A program made the translations under genes and the position numbers. From assembly GCF_019668465.1 (NCBI RefSeq), contig NZ_AP024828.1, positions 2,790,001 through 2,854,000 on the forward strand: a DNA stretch of 64,000 bases. The letters run 5' to 3'. Below are positions 43,330 through 51,321 of the stretch, in pieces. The stretch comes from Mycobacterium senriense. Its GTDB lineage: Bacteria; Actinomycetota; Actinomycetes; Mycobacteriales; Mycobacteriaceae. Numbering within the stretch: the stretch's first letter is position 1; the number at the start of each line of letters is the position of its first letter. The notes under the pieces were generated by a model, which saw nothing but the letters and a program-made list of their open reading frames with translations, searched no databases and was not told where the DNA came from.

Positions 43330-44183
43330 CGCAGGAAATCAACTTTCGACATCTTGAGCCGGACACCGTCGCGGTTCATATTGACGCTCAGCCGAAACAA
43401 GGCCGGTGGCGGCTTGGCGTTATCCGGCCCAATGGGATCGGTTTTCGCCACCACAAGCACGACTCCCGAATTGTCGCTCAACGACTCGACGGCGACGGCT
43501 TCGATGGTGACCTTGGTGCCGACCTTGGTCTCCTCGGCCTTCTTGACCATCAGGGTCGACAGCACAGATAGCTGGTCCTTCTGGTCGCCCGTGGAGGCAT
43601 CGATCGTGCGCTGGACGTCCTCCCTGGCATGATCGGGGTCAATCGACATGAAAGCCGTAATCCCTTGCCGGGCGGCGGCACTGAACTCCGCGGCGAGTTG
43701 GCGATTGTGCACCGCGATGTGGTGCTGCCACACCATGTAACCGGTGGCTCCGAGGGAAGCCGAGAACAGCACGATGCCGACGCCAACAGCTGTTGCCTTC
43801 CGCCCCAGGCGCCGGAGCCACCGTGGTCGCACGAGACGCCGCAGCAATCGGCGTCGTGCCCAGGTTGATTTGTCCTGCTGGTCGACATCCTGGGAAGCGT
43901 CCCCGGTTTCGGCGGCCATCCGCAGTTTTGAGAGGCGTGCCCGGGCCGCCTCGGCGCGCGCGTCAGCCTTGGCCACTTCGTCGTCTGCGTCCACTTCCGG
44001 GACGGGCGCGTCCGCTTCCGAGTCGACCCCGGAGCGCGACTGCAACTCGTCGGGGTCGGACACTTCCGCCGGGCCATCACTATGGTCGGCGTCAGGTCCC
44101 TTCGGATCATGCACGGAGAAGCAGCTTATCACTCCGACCTGGGCCCCACACCGTCCTCGGGCGGCCGCCCTAGCGCCTCTCAC
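43326..44183 (-). CDS. Mce-associated membrane protein, long type
   Basis: Up to 285 residues; the start is uncertain because the first GTG (44183) and a second (44132) both lack a spaced Shine-Dalgarno. Acidic N-terminus, one short heptad-like stretch (R-A-E-A-A-R-A-R-L), a membrane helix near residues 142-163, and an extracytoplasmic domain ending M-S-K-V-D-F-L-R. Paralogue of 26582, with shared G-Y-M-(M/V)-W-Q and A-R-Q-G and a shared E-D-V-Q-R core. Confidence 0.85.
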   Translation of the reverse strand: MRGARAAARGRCGAQVGVISCFSVHDPKGPDADHSDGPAEVSDPDELQSRSGVDSEADAPVPEVDADDEVAKADARAEAARARLSKLRMAAETGDASQDVDQQDKSTWARRRLLRRLVRPRWLRRLGRKATAVGVGIVLFSASLGATGYMVWQHHIAVHNRQLAAEFSAAARQGITAFMSIDPDHAREDVQRTIDASTGDQKDQLSVLSTLMVKKAEETKVGTKVTIEAVAVESLSDNSGVVLVVAKTDPIGPDNAKPPPALFRLSVNMNRDGVRLKMSKVDFLR

Positions 44184-44279
44184 ATGCGGAAATGCTCACT
44201 CGCTAGCGGCCGGGGATGGTGGGGTTCGCGGTGGCTCGGCGCCGATCGCGATGTGATTCAGACGATCCTCTCCAACCAG

Positions 44280-44294
44280 GAGAATTTTCTTTTC
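44280..44294. promoter_or_regulatory. Weak GAGAAT-N3-ATTCTC-like site
   Basis: GAGAAT-TTT-CTTTTC, 10 of 12 arm positions, 20 bp before the start chosen for the exported protein at 44315. The mismatches are on one side only, so it may be chance. Confidence 0.25.
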
Positions 44295-44314
44295 AGGTGT
44301 GGCAAAGTAATCGG

Positions 44315-44716
44315 GTGCGATCAATCGTGGCTCTGGTTGCCGCGTTGCTCGGCGCCGGAGTGGTGGCGGCGCCGCAAGCCTCGGCTGGGCCGAGCGTCTG
44401 CGACTACCCCGCCTGCACCCCGGGCATCATGCCCCATCAGGTTCTCGGTGCGCCGTGTGACAACACCACCTACTACGCCTTCGGTGTAGCCGACGGATAC
44501 GTTTCCTTCGCCTCGGAGCCCGGACGCCTGATGTTCTGCGGCTCGCCGAGGCGATACCAGCCGCGATGGTTCCGCTCACCGCCGATGGCGGGGGTCAAGG
44601 AAGAAAATGCCGACTGCCAGAACTATCTGAACTACGTCGCGCAGGCACCTGACGGTCTGTTCCTCATCTGTATTGCTCACGACGGCATATCGAGCTGGGT
44701 CCGCGCCGACACTTAG
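44315..44716 (+). CDS. Small exported protein
   Basis: 133 residues from the GTG at 44315; the open frame begins at 44216 but the signal peptide starts here (V-R-S-I-V-A-L-V-A-A-L-L-G-A-G-V-V, cleavage near Q-A-S-A). A GTG at 44297 is an alternative. The mature part begins G-P-S-V-C-D-Y-P-A-C and has six Cys, likely disulphide-bonded. Function unknown. It is divergent from the Mce-associated pair and ends 3 bp before a convergent TetR gene. Confidence 0.72.
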   Translation: MRSIVALVAALLGAGVVAAPQASAGPSVCDYPACTPGIMPHQVLGAPCDNTTYYAFGVADGYVSFASEPGRLMFCGSPRRYQPRWFRSPPMAGVKEENADCQNYLNYVAQAPDGLFLICIAHDGISSWVRADT

Positions 44717-44719
44717 CAG

Positions 44720-45322
44720 TCACTCGGGCGTTTGCCGAGGAAGGCCCAGCAGGCGTCGGCTCAAATCGGTAACCCGATCGAGCAGTGTGTCGTCGTCGAT
44801 ATCGGCCACCAGTGGATGCATGACCGCGGTGCTCAGCGCGCCGGAAAACATGGCGGCCTCGATCCGCCCGTCCAGTCCCGCATCGCTCAACAGCACTCGG
44901 TACAGACGGTCCATGAATAGTTGAAACGGCTTGTGTTCGGCCAGCAATCGGACGACGACCGGATCGAATTGCAGCGTGCGGACCAACCGGCGATCGCGAA
45001 CGGCCATCTCGACCACACGCACCAATAGGGCGTCGCGCGCTTGCGGGCCGTCGTCGCAGGCTTCGGCCTCCTCGAGAGCCGGCTCGAGCCGGCCCAGTTC
45101 ACGCTCGGTCACGGCGATGACGATCTGCTCTTTGGTCCGGAATTGGTGATAGACAGCGGCTTTCGTGATCCCGACGGCGTCGGCGATCATCTGCAGCGAC
45201 GTACCGCTGACACCGTGTGTGGCGATCAGATCGAGCGCGGCATCGAGTACCCGCGTTCGGGCCGGGCTGTGCGCGATGAGCCAGAACTGCTCACCGCTGA
45301 CCGGCTGGCGTGCTGCTTCCAC
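44720..45322 (-). CDS. TetR/AcrR family transcriptional regulator
   Basis: 200 residues, with the helix-turn-helix in about residues 18-62 (T-S-L-Q-M-I-A-D-A-V-G-I-T-K-A-A-V-Y-H-Q-F) and a helical ligand domain. The ATG at 45322 faces the divergent membrane gene operon. The 99-bp gap between them holds the perfect palindrome at 45355-45370 and related half-sites, so it very probably represses both directions. Confidence 0.92.
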   Translation of the reverse strand: MEAARQPVSGEQFWLIAHSPARTRVLDAALDLIATHGVSGTSLQMIADAVGITKAAVYHQFRTKEQIVIAVTERELGRLEPALEEAEACDDGPQARDALLVRVVEMAVRDRRLVRTLQFDPVVVRLLAEHKPFQLFMDRLYRVLLSDAGLDGRIEAAMFSGALSTAVMHPLVADIDDDTLLDRVTDLSRRLLGLPRQTPE

Positions 45323-45330
45323 GCACCGAG

Positions 45331-45388
45331 ACTAGTCGACGCTATTGACCGTGACTAGCCGATCGGCTAGCTTCGCTCACTAGCCGAG
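45331..45388. promoter_or_regulatory. TetR operator cluster
   Basis: A perfect 16-bp palindrome CTAGCCGATCGGCTAG at 45355-45370 is flanked by ACTAGTCG (45331-45338) and ACTAGCCG (45379-45386), about 23-25 bp apart. It lies between the divergent TetR gene and the membrane gene operon. The part CTCACTAGCCGAG (45376-45388) recurs exactly before the P450 at 2030. Confidence 0.7.
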
Positions 45389-45421
45389 TTTCGGGTGATT
45401 CCGTGTGGGGAAGGAGTGCCG

Positions 45422-46207
45422 ATGTCCGACGTGGGCGGGAACGACGCAGGCGGTGGCCAATCTGTGCGGATCGCGTCGCGGCGGACCGATGGTGAGCTGA
45501 TCCTGCTGTGGACGCTGCCGGCGGCGCTGATCCTGTGGATCGCCGCGTTCTTCCTGTTCCCGGGTTTCAACCCGCCGATGTCACCCACCATGTCGGCCGA
45601 GCAGGTGGCCGCGTTCTACCGCGATCCGGCGCATATTCCTCAGATCCGTTCCAGCATGATCCTCTTCAACTGGTTCGGTGTGTGTCTGGTGCCGATCCTG
45701 GCCCTGATCGTGCTGCAGATCCGCCGCATGGCGCATCGGACGCCGATCTTCTCCTACGCCATGCTCGGCTGTGCGGCCGGTGGTCCGACGCTGTTTCTCA
45801 TCGCCGATGTCTGCTGGCTGCTGGCAGCCTTTCGGCCGGAGCGCAGCCCTGAGCTGACGCAGCTGCTCAACGATCTCGGCTGGATCACCTTCACCATCCT
45901 GGTCCCGTTCTTCATCGGGCAGTGCGTAATCTTGTCCCTGGCAATCTTTTTCGATGATCCGTCCCACCCGGTGTTCAACCGTTGGGTGGCCTACTTCAAT
46001 CTCGTCGTGGGGGCTGCGCTGGTGCCGGCATCATTCGTCGGCGTCTCGTTGACCGGTCCGCTGGCCTGGGACGGCTTGCTGTCGTTCTGGGTGAAGAATA
46101 TTGCCATTGCCATCTGGATCGTCGTGATGGGCCTTGTCTTGGGCCAAGCCCTTTATCGCGAACGTGCCGAGAACCGCGGACGCCCAGACGGATTGGTCAC
46201 CGCATGA
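45422..46207 (+). CDS. Multi-spanning membrane protein of unknown function
   Basis: 261 residues, about six membrane helices. ATG at 45422 with GGGGAAGGAG upstream; a further ATG upstream is ignored. Contains F-N-P-P-M-S-P-T-M-S-A-E-Q-V-A-A-F-Y early, and late P-L-A-W-D-G-L-L-S-F-W. I know the pattern only as an actinobacterial family of unknown function. Overlaps the next gene by 4 bp. Neighbours (oxidase subunit III/IV-like) suggest a role in a respiratory or heme-linked membrane complex. Confidence 0.75.
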   Translation: MSDVGGNDAGGGQSVRIASRRTDGELILLWTLPAALILWIAAFFLFPGFNPPMSPTMSAEQVAAFYRDPAHIPQIRSSMILFNWFGVCLVPILALIVLQIRRMAHRTPIFSYAMLGCAAGGPTLFLIADVCWLLAAFRPERSPELTQLLNDLGWITFTILVPFFIGQCVILSLAIFFDDPSHPVFNRWVAYFNLVVGAALVPASFVGVSLTGPLAWDGLLSFWVKNIAIAIWIVVMGLVLGQALYRERAENRGRPDGLVTA

Positions 46208-47019
46208 GCGCGGTGATAACCCCGCCGACGTCCCCGGCAACCCCGCCCGCGGGCCCACTGCATCAGCGAATCGGCTGGCACCTGCGGCGCGACCCCAAGC
46301 GAGAGCTGTGGCTGGCGTGGGGGATCCTGATGGTGTTCTACGGCCTGTTCTTCCCGATGTTCTTCATCGTGGCCCAAGTCCAGCCGCCGCCGGAGCCCAC
46401 CTGGGACCTCGCAACGCAGGTCCACTGGTTCGCCGAACGTCGCCTCGGCATACCCGTCGGCTTCGGCGTCATCTTCGCCATCAGCGGCATGATCGCGGTC
46501 AACAATGCCCTCATCGCATATTCCATGCGGCGCATGTCGGTCAGCCGCGCGTTCGCGTACTCGTACCTGCTCATCTACTCGCTCAGCGCGGTTCCCGGCA
46601 TGCTGCTGCTCAACATCGCGCTGATCGTCGGCACGCTGCGACCTGACCGCGACCCCCGGGTGATCGGCTGGCTGTATGACTTCGCCTTCTTGTCTTTTGA
46701 CGGAACCATGGGGGTTTTCCTGATCGGCTCGCTGATCTGGATGCTGGCGATCCTGCTCGACCGAAACCGGGTATTCCCCAAGTGGTTCGGCTATCTCAAC
46801 CTGTGCAACGCGCTGACCGAGGTTGTCGTGGCGCCCTGCTGGATGTTCCGGCGTGGCGTGTTCGCGTGGGATGGCGAGATCGCTTGGTGGCTGGACATGG
46901 TCGTATTCGGCATCTACCAAGTCACGTTCATCGTCATGCTGTTTCAGATGATCCGCCGCGAAGATTTCGGGACCGGGGAGCTGCCGGACCTGCCGCGGCA
47001 AAAGGCGGTTGCGCCGTGA
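46204..47019 (+). CDS. Multi-spanning membrane protein, paralogue of the preceding gene
   Basis: 271 residues, about six to seven membrane helices. ATG at 46204 overlaps the previous stop. Both proteins share a long loop followed by G-W-(x)n-F and end with R-G-V-F-A-W-D-G-E-I-A-W-W here against G-P-L-A-W-D-G-L-L-S-F-W there, and both carry P-(K/N)-W-F/V-G/A-Y-x-N-L. So they are probably old duplicates that may form a heteromer. Function unknown. Overlaps the next gene (GTGA). Confidence 0.73.
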   Translation: MSAVITPPTSPATPPAGPLHQRIGWHLRRDPKRELWLAWGILMVFYGLFFPMFFIVAQVQPPPEPTWDLATQVHWFAERRLGIPVGFGVIFAISGMIAVNNALIAYSMRRMSVSRAFAYSYLLIYSLSAVPGMLLLNIALIVGTLRPDRDPRVIGWLYDFAFLSFDGTMGVFLIGSLIWMLAILLDRNRVFPKWFGYLNLCNALTEVVVAPCWMFRRGVFAWDGEIAWWLDMVVFGIYQVTFIVMLFQMIRREDFGTGELPDLPRQKAVAP

Positions 47020-47594
47020 CCGACCTGGCCGACAAGCGCGAACGCGTCAGGTCCGTGCCAGGTCAGCCCGACATGTGGGCCTTCGTCCTGTTCGAGACAC
47101 TGGTATTCACAGGCTATTTCGGCTTCTACCTGTTCTCACGGGGCCGCAATCCCGAGCTTTTCCTTCAGTCGCAGGCTCACCTCGACCTGCGCGTCGGTGT
47201 CTTCAACACCTTGGTTCTGCTACTCAGTTCATGGTCGGTGGCCCGGTGTGTTCAGTCGGCCCGCGCCGGCGCCTATGGGGCGGGTCTCAGGGATGTCTGC
47301 ATCACGGCAGCATTGGCCGTGGTGTTCTTGTCTTTCAAGGTGTTTGAGTGGGCCAGGTTGGTTCAGGCCGGAAACGGCATAGAGCGCAACGACTTCTTCA
47401 TGTTCTATTTCTTCCTCACCGGGATCCACTTCGTCCACCTGCTGATCGGCTTTGTCGTCCTCGGCGTCATCGTCTACCAACTCCGAAGTCCGGCGCGGCG
47501 CTCCCAGGAAATCATCGAAACCGGCGCAACCTATTGGCACACCGTCGATTTCCTATGGGTGCTGATCTTTGCGCTGCTCTACGTGGTGAGGTGA
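47016..47594 (+). CDS. Cytochrome c oxidase subunit III-like protein (NorE type)
   Basis: 192 residues from a GTG overlapping the previous stop. Five membrane helices; late Y-W-H-T-V-D-F-L-W and earlier F-F-L-T-G-I-H-F-V-H are typical of subunit III. NorE proteins of this size go with nitric oxide reductases or quinol oxidases. No catalytic subunit I or II is encoded here. The next gene again overlaps by 4 bp. Confidence 0.85.
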   Translation: MTDLADKRERVRSVPGQPDMWAFVLFETLVFTGYFGFYLFSRGRNPELFLQSQAHLDLRVGVFNTLVLLLSSWSVARCVQSARAGAYGAGLRDVCITAALAVVFLSFKVFEWARLVQAGNGIERNDFFMFYFFLTGIHFVHLLIGFVVLGVIVYQLRSPARRSQEIIETGATYWHTVDFLWVLIFALLYVVR

Positions 47595-47881
47595 TCGAAA
47601 TCAGATTCAACAAGAGACTGCTGTTGGTCTGGACGATCTTGGCCACGCTGACGCTGGCTTATCTATGGATAGACCGCACCGTCGACGGGGCGCTGAAATC
47701 CAGCGCTTTGGTCACGTCGAGCGTCATCGTCATCGCACTGGTGAAGGTGCGCATCATCTTTCGCGAGTTCATGGAGGTGCGAGACGCCCCGGTCCTGCTG
47801 TGCCGACTCACCGACGCGTGGGTGATCCTGATCGCCGTCGTCTTGCTCGGCTGTTACTTCGTCGGCCTGCAGGTCCGGTAG
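47591..47881 (+). CDS. Cytochrome c oxidase subunit IV-like protein (NorF type)
   Basis: 96 residues from the GTG at 47591 that overlaps the previous stop. Three membrane helices (about 9-27, 38-55, 74-93), with V-K-V-R-I-I-F-R-E-F-M-E-V-R-D-A-P between the second and third, as in prokaryotic subunit IV/NorF proteins. Its pairing with NorE-like 47016 is the usual norEF arrangement. Its role in the absence of subunit I is unclear. Confidence 0.8.
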   Translation: MIEIRFNKRLLLVWTILATLTLAYLWIDRTVDGALKSSALVTSSVIVIALVKVRIIFREFMEVRDAPVLLCRLTDAWVILIAVVLLGCYFVGLQVR

Positions 47882-47920
47882 CGCCCGCGAGCGAAAAGCC
47901 CTACGCCACCGGCGCTACCG
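47876..47920. terminator. Inverted repeat at convergent 3' ends
   Basis: CGGTAGCGCC (47876-47885) and GGCGCTACCG (47911-47920) are perfectly complementary, with a 25-base loop spanning both genes' ends. The loop is long for a terminator, so confidence is moderate. Confidence 0.4.
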
Positions 47921-49196
47921 CGTCCGCGGTGGTGAAACTCAGGTGCAGTTCGCTCAGGCCGCGCAGGATGTACGTCGGCTCGTAGGTGTAGCGGCGCTCG
48001 GCGGCCGGCCCGTGACGGGCTTCGTTGATCTCGATGTGCGGCATCCGGTCCAGGATCCGCTCGATCGAGACACGGCCCTCGACGCGGGCGAGCGGGCCGC
48101 CGGGGCAGGAGTGCACACCACGGGCGAAAGCCATGTGTTCGCGGACGTTCTTGCGGCGCAGGTCGAACTCGTGCGGGTTCTCGAACCGGCGCGGGTCGCG
48201 GTTGGCCGCGCCCGGCAGGATCATCACCACGGTGCCGGCGGGGATGTCCACCCCGCCGATGGTGGTCGCCTTGCGGGCCAGCCGGGAGTCGCTCTTGACG
48301 GGGCTGTCCATCCGCAGCGATTCCTCGATGAACCCCGGGATCAGGCTGCGGTCCTCACGCAACTGCTGCTGGATGTCGGGCCGGTCACCGATTACCTGCA
48401 GCGCGGCGCTGAGCAGCTTCGCCGTGGTCTCCTGTCCCGCGGCGAAAAGGAACGTCGCCGACCGGACGACCTCGATCACCGGAGGCGTCGAGCCGTCCGG
48501 GTACTTCGCTTCCGCCAGGAACGTCAGCACGTCGCCGCGCGGTTCGCGCCGCCGATCCTCGATGTAGTTACAGAACTTGTCGTCGAGCCACTCGAGCGGA
48601 TTGATGCCCACCGACTCGTGGTCCAGGGCACCCACCCGCGTCTCGGGGCGGTCGGCCCCCAAGACCTTGCGAAACTCCTTGTGGTCCTCCAACGGCACGC
48701 CGAGCAGGTCGGCGATCACCAAGGTGGCGAAGGGCTTTGAGTATTCGGCGATGAACTCGCACTCACCGGTGCCGAGGAACTCGTCGAGCTGACGATCGGC
48801 CAGGCGCCACATGAACTCTTCGTTCTGCTTGAGCCGGCTCGGGGTGAGCAGCTTGGCGAGCACCGATCGTGCCTTGGTGTGTTCCGGCGGGTCCATGGTG
48901 ACCATGTGCTCGTTCATCGGGAAGGAGCTGCGGTGCTGGTCGATCTGCGGGGTGATGTCATCGCCTTCGGGCGTGAAGGGAAGCGGCGGGAACGGACCGC
49001 CGAGCGCGACGATGTTGGAGAACGTCTCCGGGTCCTTGTAGATCTCGCAGGCTTCGTCGTAACCGGTGACCGCGACGACGCCGTAGTGCGGCAGGCGCAG
49101 CACCGGGTTCTGGCTGCGCAGGTAGTCGAAGTACGGGTGCGGATCTGGGACCAGTGACGGATCGGTGAAGAAGTCGATCGAGTCGAAGGTGCTCAT
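47901..49196 (-). CDS. Cytochrome P450
   Basis: 431 residues. I-helix A-G-Q-E-T-T, K-helix E-E-S-L-R, heme loop F-A-R-G-V-H-S-C with Cys near residue 364. It is closely related to the P450 at 2030 (both have L-V-I-A-D-L-L-G-V-P and A-A-N-R-D-P-R-R-F-E), but has no ferredoxin gene beside it. It must take electrons from a ferredoxin encoded elsewhere, such as that at 3298. It ends at the oxidase-like operon and is divergent from the TetR at 49389. Confidence 0.95.
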   Translation of the reverse strand: MSTFDSIDFFTDPSLVPDPHPYFDYLRSQNPVLRLPHYGVVAVTGYDEACEIYKDPETFSNIVALGGPFPPLPFTPEGDDITPQIDQHRSSFPMNEHMVTMDPPEHTKARSVLAKLLTPSRLKQNEEFMWRLADRQLDEFLGTGECEFIAEYSKPFATLVIADLLGVPLEDHKEFRKVLGADRPETRVGALDHESVGINPLEWLDDKFCNYIEDRRREPRGDVLTFLAEAKYPDGSTPPVIEVVRSATFLFAAGQETTAKLLSAALQVIGDRPDIQQQLREDRSLIPGFIEESLRMDSPVKSDSRLARKATTIGGVDIPAGTVVMILPGAANRDPRRFENPHEFDLRRKNVREHMAFARGVHSCPGGPLARVEGRVSIERILDRMPHIEINEARHGPAAERRYTYEPTYILRGLSELHLSFTTADAVAPVA

Positions 49197-49278
49197 CGGA
49201 TTGCGTCTCCCTGGGCTGGGTTACCGGTGGTATTCGGCGGCACGTCGCTACCGCCGCCCGATTTCGAGATCGAAACTT

Positions 49279-49296
49279 GCTGAGCACCTGCTTAGC
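49279..49296. promoter_or_regulatory. Inverted repeat between P450 and TetR
   Basis: GCTGAGC-ACCT-GCTTAGC, six of seven arm positions complementary. It lies in the 192-bp gap between the divergent P450 (49196) and TetR (49389) starts and may be that TetR's operator. Confidence 0.4.
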
Positions 49297-49388
49297 ATGG
49301 CGGTAATGTCAGGGTCAAGGTCGCAACGCCGCGCCACGATACGATCCGTGTGGTCGGCACGGGATGGCACACAGTACGGAGCAGGGAC

Positions 49389-50108
49389 ATGACATCGGCC
49401 CGCAGAATCGGGGCGCCGGACGCGAAAAACCGTGTCTTGTTGCTCGACGCGGCCGAGCGGCTGATGCTCGAAGAGGGCTATGCCGCCGTCACGTCGCGGC
49501 GCCTGGCGAACAAGGCAGGGCTGAAGCCGCAGCTGGTTCACTACTACTTCCGCACCATGGAGGAGCTGTTCCTCGAGGTTTTCCGCCGCCGCGGTGAAGA
49601 AGCGCTCGAGGTGCACGCGCAGCTGATGAAGTCGCCGCAGCCGCTGTGGGCGCTGTGGCGGTTCGGCACCGATCCCGCATTCACGCGCATTTCCATGGAA
49701 TTCATGGCGCTGGCCAATCACCGCAAGGAGATGCGGGCCGAAATCGCTTATTACGCCGAGCGTTTCCGCGAAGCGGAACGCCAAGCGGTGGCGACGGCGC
49801 TGGAGCGCTACGGCTCCAGAATTCAAGACGAGGGCCAGGACATCGACATTCCTCCGGTGGTGTGGACCGTGCTGATGAGCAGCCTGTCGCGCTTTCTGGT
49901 GCTCGAGCGGGCGATCGGTATGTCCGCCGGCCATGCCGAGACGGTGGAGTTGGTCGAGAACTACTTGCGCCGCCTGGAAGGCGAACCGCAGCCGATCGAG
50001 GGTGTACCGGAGACCTGGCTGGTTCACCAGTTCCGCAGCGAGCAGAGCACGCCTTTGGGGCCGTCCTTGGATACGACCACGGCGCCGTCCACCGCCAGAT
50101 CACAATGA
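49389..50108 (+). CDS. TetR/AcrR family transcriptional regulator
   Basis: 239 residues from the ATG at 49389 after GGAGCAGGGA. HTH at about residues 28-50 (V-T-S-R-R-L-A-N-K-A-G-L-K-P-Q-L-V-H-Y-Y-F-R). Long acidic C-terminal part. Divergent from P450 47901, with the inverted repeat at 49279 between them. Its 3' end overlaps the convergent MmpS-like gene by 85 bp, an unusually long antisense overlap. Confidence 0.9.
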   Translation: MTSARRIGAPDAKNRVLLLDAAERLMLEEGYAAVTSRRLANKAGLKPQLVHYYFRTMEELFLEVFRRRGEEALEVHAQLMKSPQPLWALWRFGTDPAFTRISMEFMALANHRKEMRAEIAYYAERFREAERQAVATALERYGSRIQDEGQDIDIPPVVWTVLMSSLSRFLVLERAIGMSAGHAETVELVENYLRRLEGEPQPIEGVPETWLVHQFRSEQSTPLGPSLDTTTAPSTARSQ

Positions 50109-50461
50109 AGTCCCGGCGTGCCGGGCTCCGTGCCCGTGCTCGCCACGACCATCGCGTAAACGTCGGGATTCGACATGTCCAGATCGAAGCCCCACGGCTT
50201 GCCCGGGGCCAGGTCGACGTCGACGTGTGGGGTGAACGAGTAGGGGTTGTGGCTGTAGTCGGAAAATTTGTCCGGCTGATGGTCCAGGTAATAGATGCTG
50301 GTATAAATCGGATTCTGCGTGCTGACGGTGTATCTGACGTGATGCATGACCGGGTTATCGGCATGCGCCCGTCCGGTTCCCACCAGCAGACCCGCTGCTG
50401 CCAATAGAGAAGCCAACGACACGATGGAGCCGACGCCCATCACTGTCTTCATCGTGGTCAT
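50024..50461 (-). CDS. Exported MmpS-like protein
   Basis: 145 residues from the ATG at 50461 (GGAGGAG upstream). Signal peptide/anchor M-G-V-G-S-I-V-S-L-A-S-L-L, cleavage near R-A-H-A-D. The mature domain resembles MmpS C-terminal domains: V-R-Y-T-V-S-T, I-Y-Y-L-D, A-P-G-K-P-W, L-H-C-D-L-A-V-D-G and C-S-L-R-N-W. No MmpL is near. The start overlaps the enoyl-CoA hydratase stop (ATGA), so the two are co-translated; an export or sensing role for the pathway is possible. Confidence 0.75.
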   Translation of the reverse strand: MTTMKTVMGVGSIVSLASLLAAAGLLVGTGRAHADNPVMHHVRYTVSTQNPIYTSIYYLDHQPDKFSDYSHNPYSFTPHVDVDLAPGKPWGFDLDMSNPDVYAMVVASTGTEPGTPGLHCDLAVDGAVVVSKDGPKGVLCSLRNW

Positions 50462-51213
50462 GACGCTCCTCCGGATGCCGGGCGCGGCTTGGCGTTGCGG
50501 TTCATCACCCGTTCTGCGGCCTGCCAGTGCGGGTCGGCAACCCATAGCCGTGCGAAGGATGCTATCGCCTCCTCAGCAGAAACTCCGCGGATTACCCGCT
50601 TTATCTCGGTCGCCGGCCTGCGTGCCAGCGAGCGGGCGACCGCTCGCCACCCATGATCGGGTGAGTCGAACACGCCGCGGGGTATGACCTGATCCACCAA
50701 GCCGATGCGTTCGGCATCGGCCGCGGTGAGGGCGGTTCCCGAGCCGGCCAACAGCAGCGCCCTGCTCGTGCCGACCAGCGCGGCCAGCCGCTCGGCTCCG
50801 CCCCAGGCCGGCATGATTTCGAGCTGCACCTGGTTGAAGGCGATCTTGATGTCGTCGGCCGCAACCCGGATGTCGGCGGCGACGGCGACTTCGGCCCCGC
50901 CGCCGAACGCGTGGCCGTTGAGCGCGGCGATGACGGGAGCGGGGAAATCCGCCAGCTGATCACAGATGGACCGCATCCGCCGGGCCATGGCCGCGGCGTC
51001 CTCCTCGGTCCGCAGTGCGCTCAATTCCTTGAGGTCGCCGCCGGAGACGAACGCTTTGTCCCCGGCACCCTTGATCACCAGCGCCTGCGCGCCGGCCGCC
51101 GCATCGAGCGCCTTCTCCAGCTGGTCCATGGTGTCCAGGCCGATGGCGTTGCGCGCCTGCGGGCGATCGATGGTGACCACCGCCAGCCCGTCGTCGATCT
51201 CCAGGTCCACCAT
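50458..51213 (-). CDS. Enoyl-CoA hydratase/isomerase (crotonase family)
   Basis: 251 residues from the ATG at 51213; a longer frame upstream has no family character. Crotonase signatures: T-I-D-R-P-Q-A-R-N-A-I-G, F-V-S-G-G-D-L-K-E-L, and N-G-H-A-F-G-G-G-A-E-V-A-V-A-A-D. Oxyanion-hole glycines are present; the second catalytic Glu region reads E-I-M-P-A-W-G-G. Hydrates an enoyl-CoA in beta-oxidation. Two operator copies lie 28-64 bp upstream. Confidence 0.92.
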   Translation of the reverse strand: MVDLEIDDGLAVVTIDRPQARNAIGLDTMDQLEKALDAAAGAQALVIKGAGDKAFVSGGDLKELSALRTEEDAAAMARRMRSICDQLADFPAPVIAALNGHAFGGGAEVAVAADIRVAADDIKIAFNQVQLEIMPAWGGAERLAALVGTSRALLLAGSGTALTAADAERIGLVDQVIPRGVFDSPDHGWRAVARSLARRPATEIKRVIRGVSAEEAIASFARLWVADPHWQAAERVMNRNAKPRPASGGAS

Positions 51214-51240
51214 GTGTGTATCGCTCCTCGACAAAAAGCC

Positions 51241-51255
51241 GATATTGGCATTCTC
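51241..51255. promoter_or_regulatory. GAGAAT-N3-ATTCTC-type site before enoyl-CoA hydratase (1)
   Basis: GATATT-GGC-ATTCTC, 10 of 12 arm positions with the right arm perfect. 28 bp upstream of the start at 51213. Confidence 0.5.
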
Positions 51256-51262
51256 TTTTCGC

Positions 51263-51277
51263 GAGAATAACATCATC
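51263..51277. promoter_or_regulatory. GAGAAT-N3-ATTCTC-type site before enoyl-CoA hydratase (2)
   Basis: GAGAAT-AAC-ATCATC, 10 of 12 arm positions with the left arm perfect. Its centre is 22 bp from the first site, two helical turns, so two dimers could bind side by side. Confidence 0.5.
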
Positions 51278-51321
51278 GCTGCAGGCCAAAGAATGTCGTC
51301 AGCCAGGATGAAGGTGACTCG

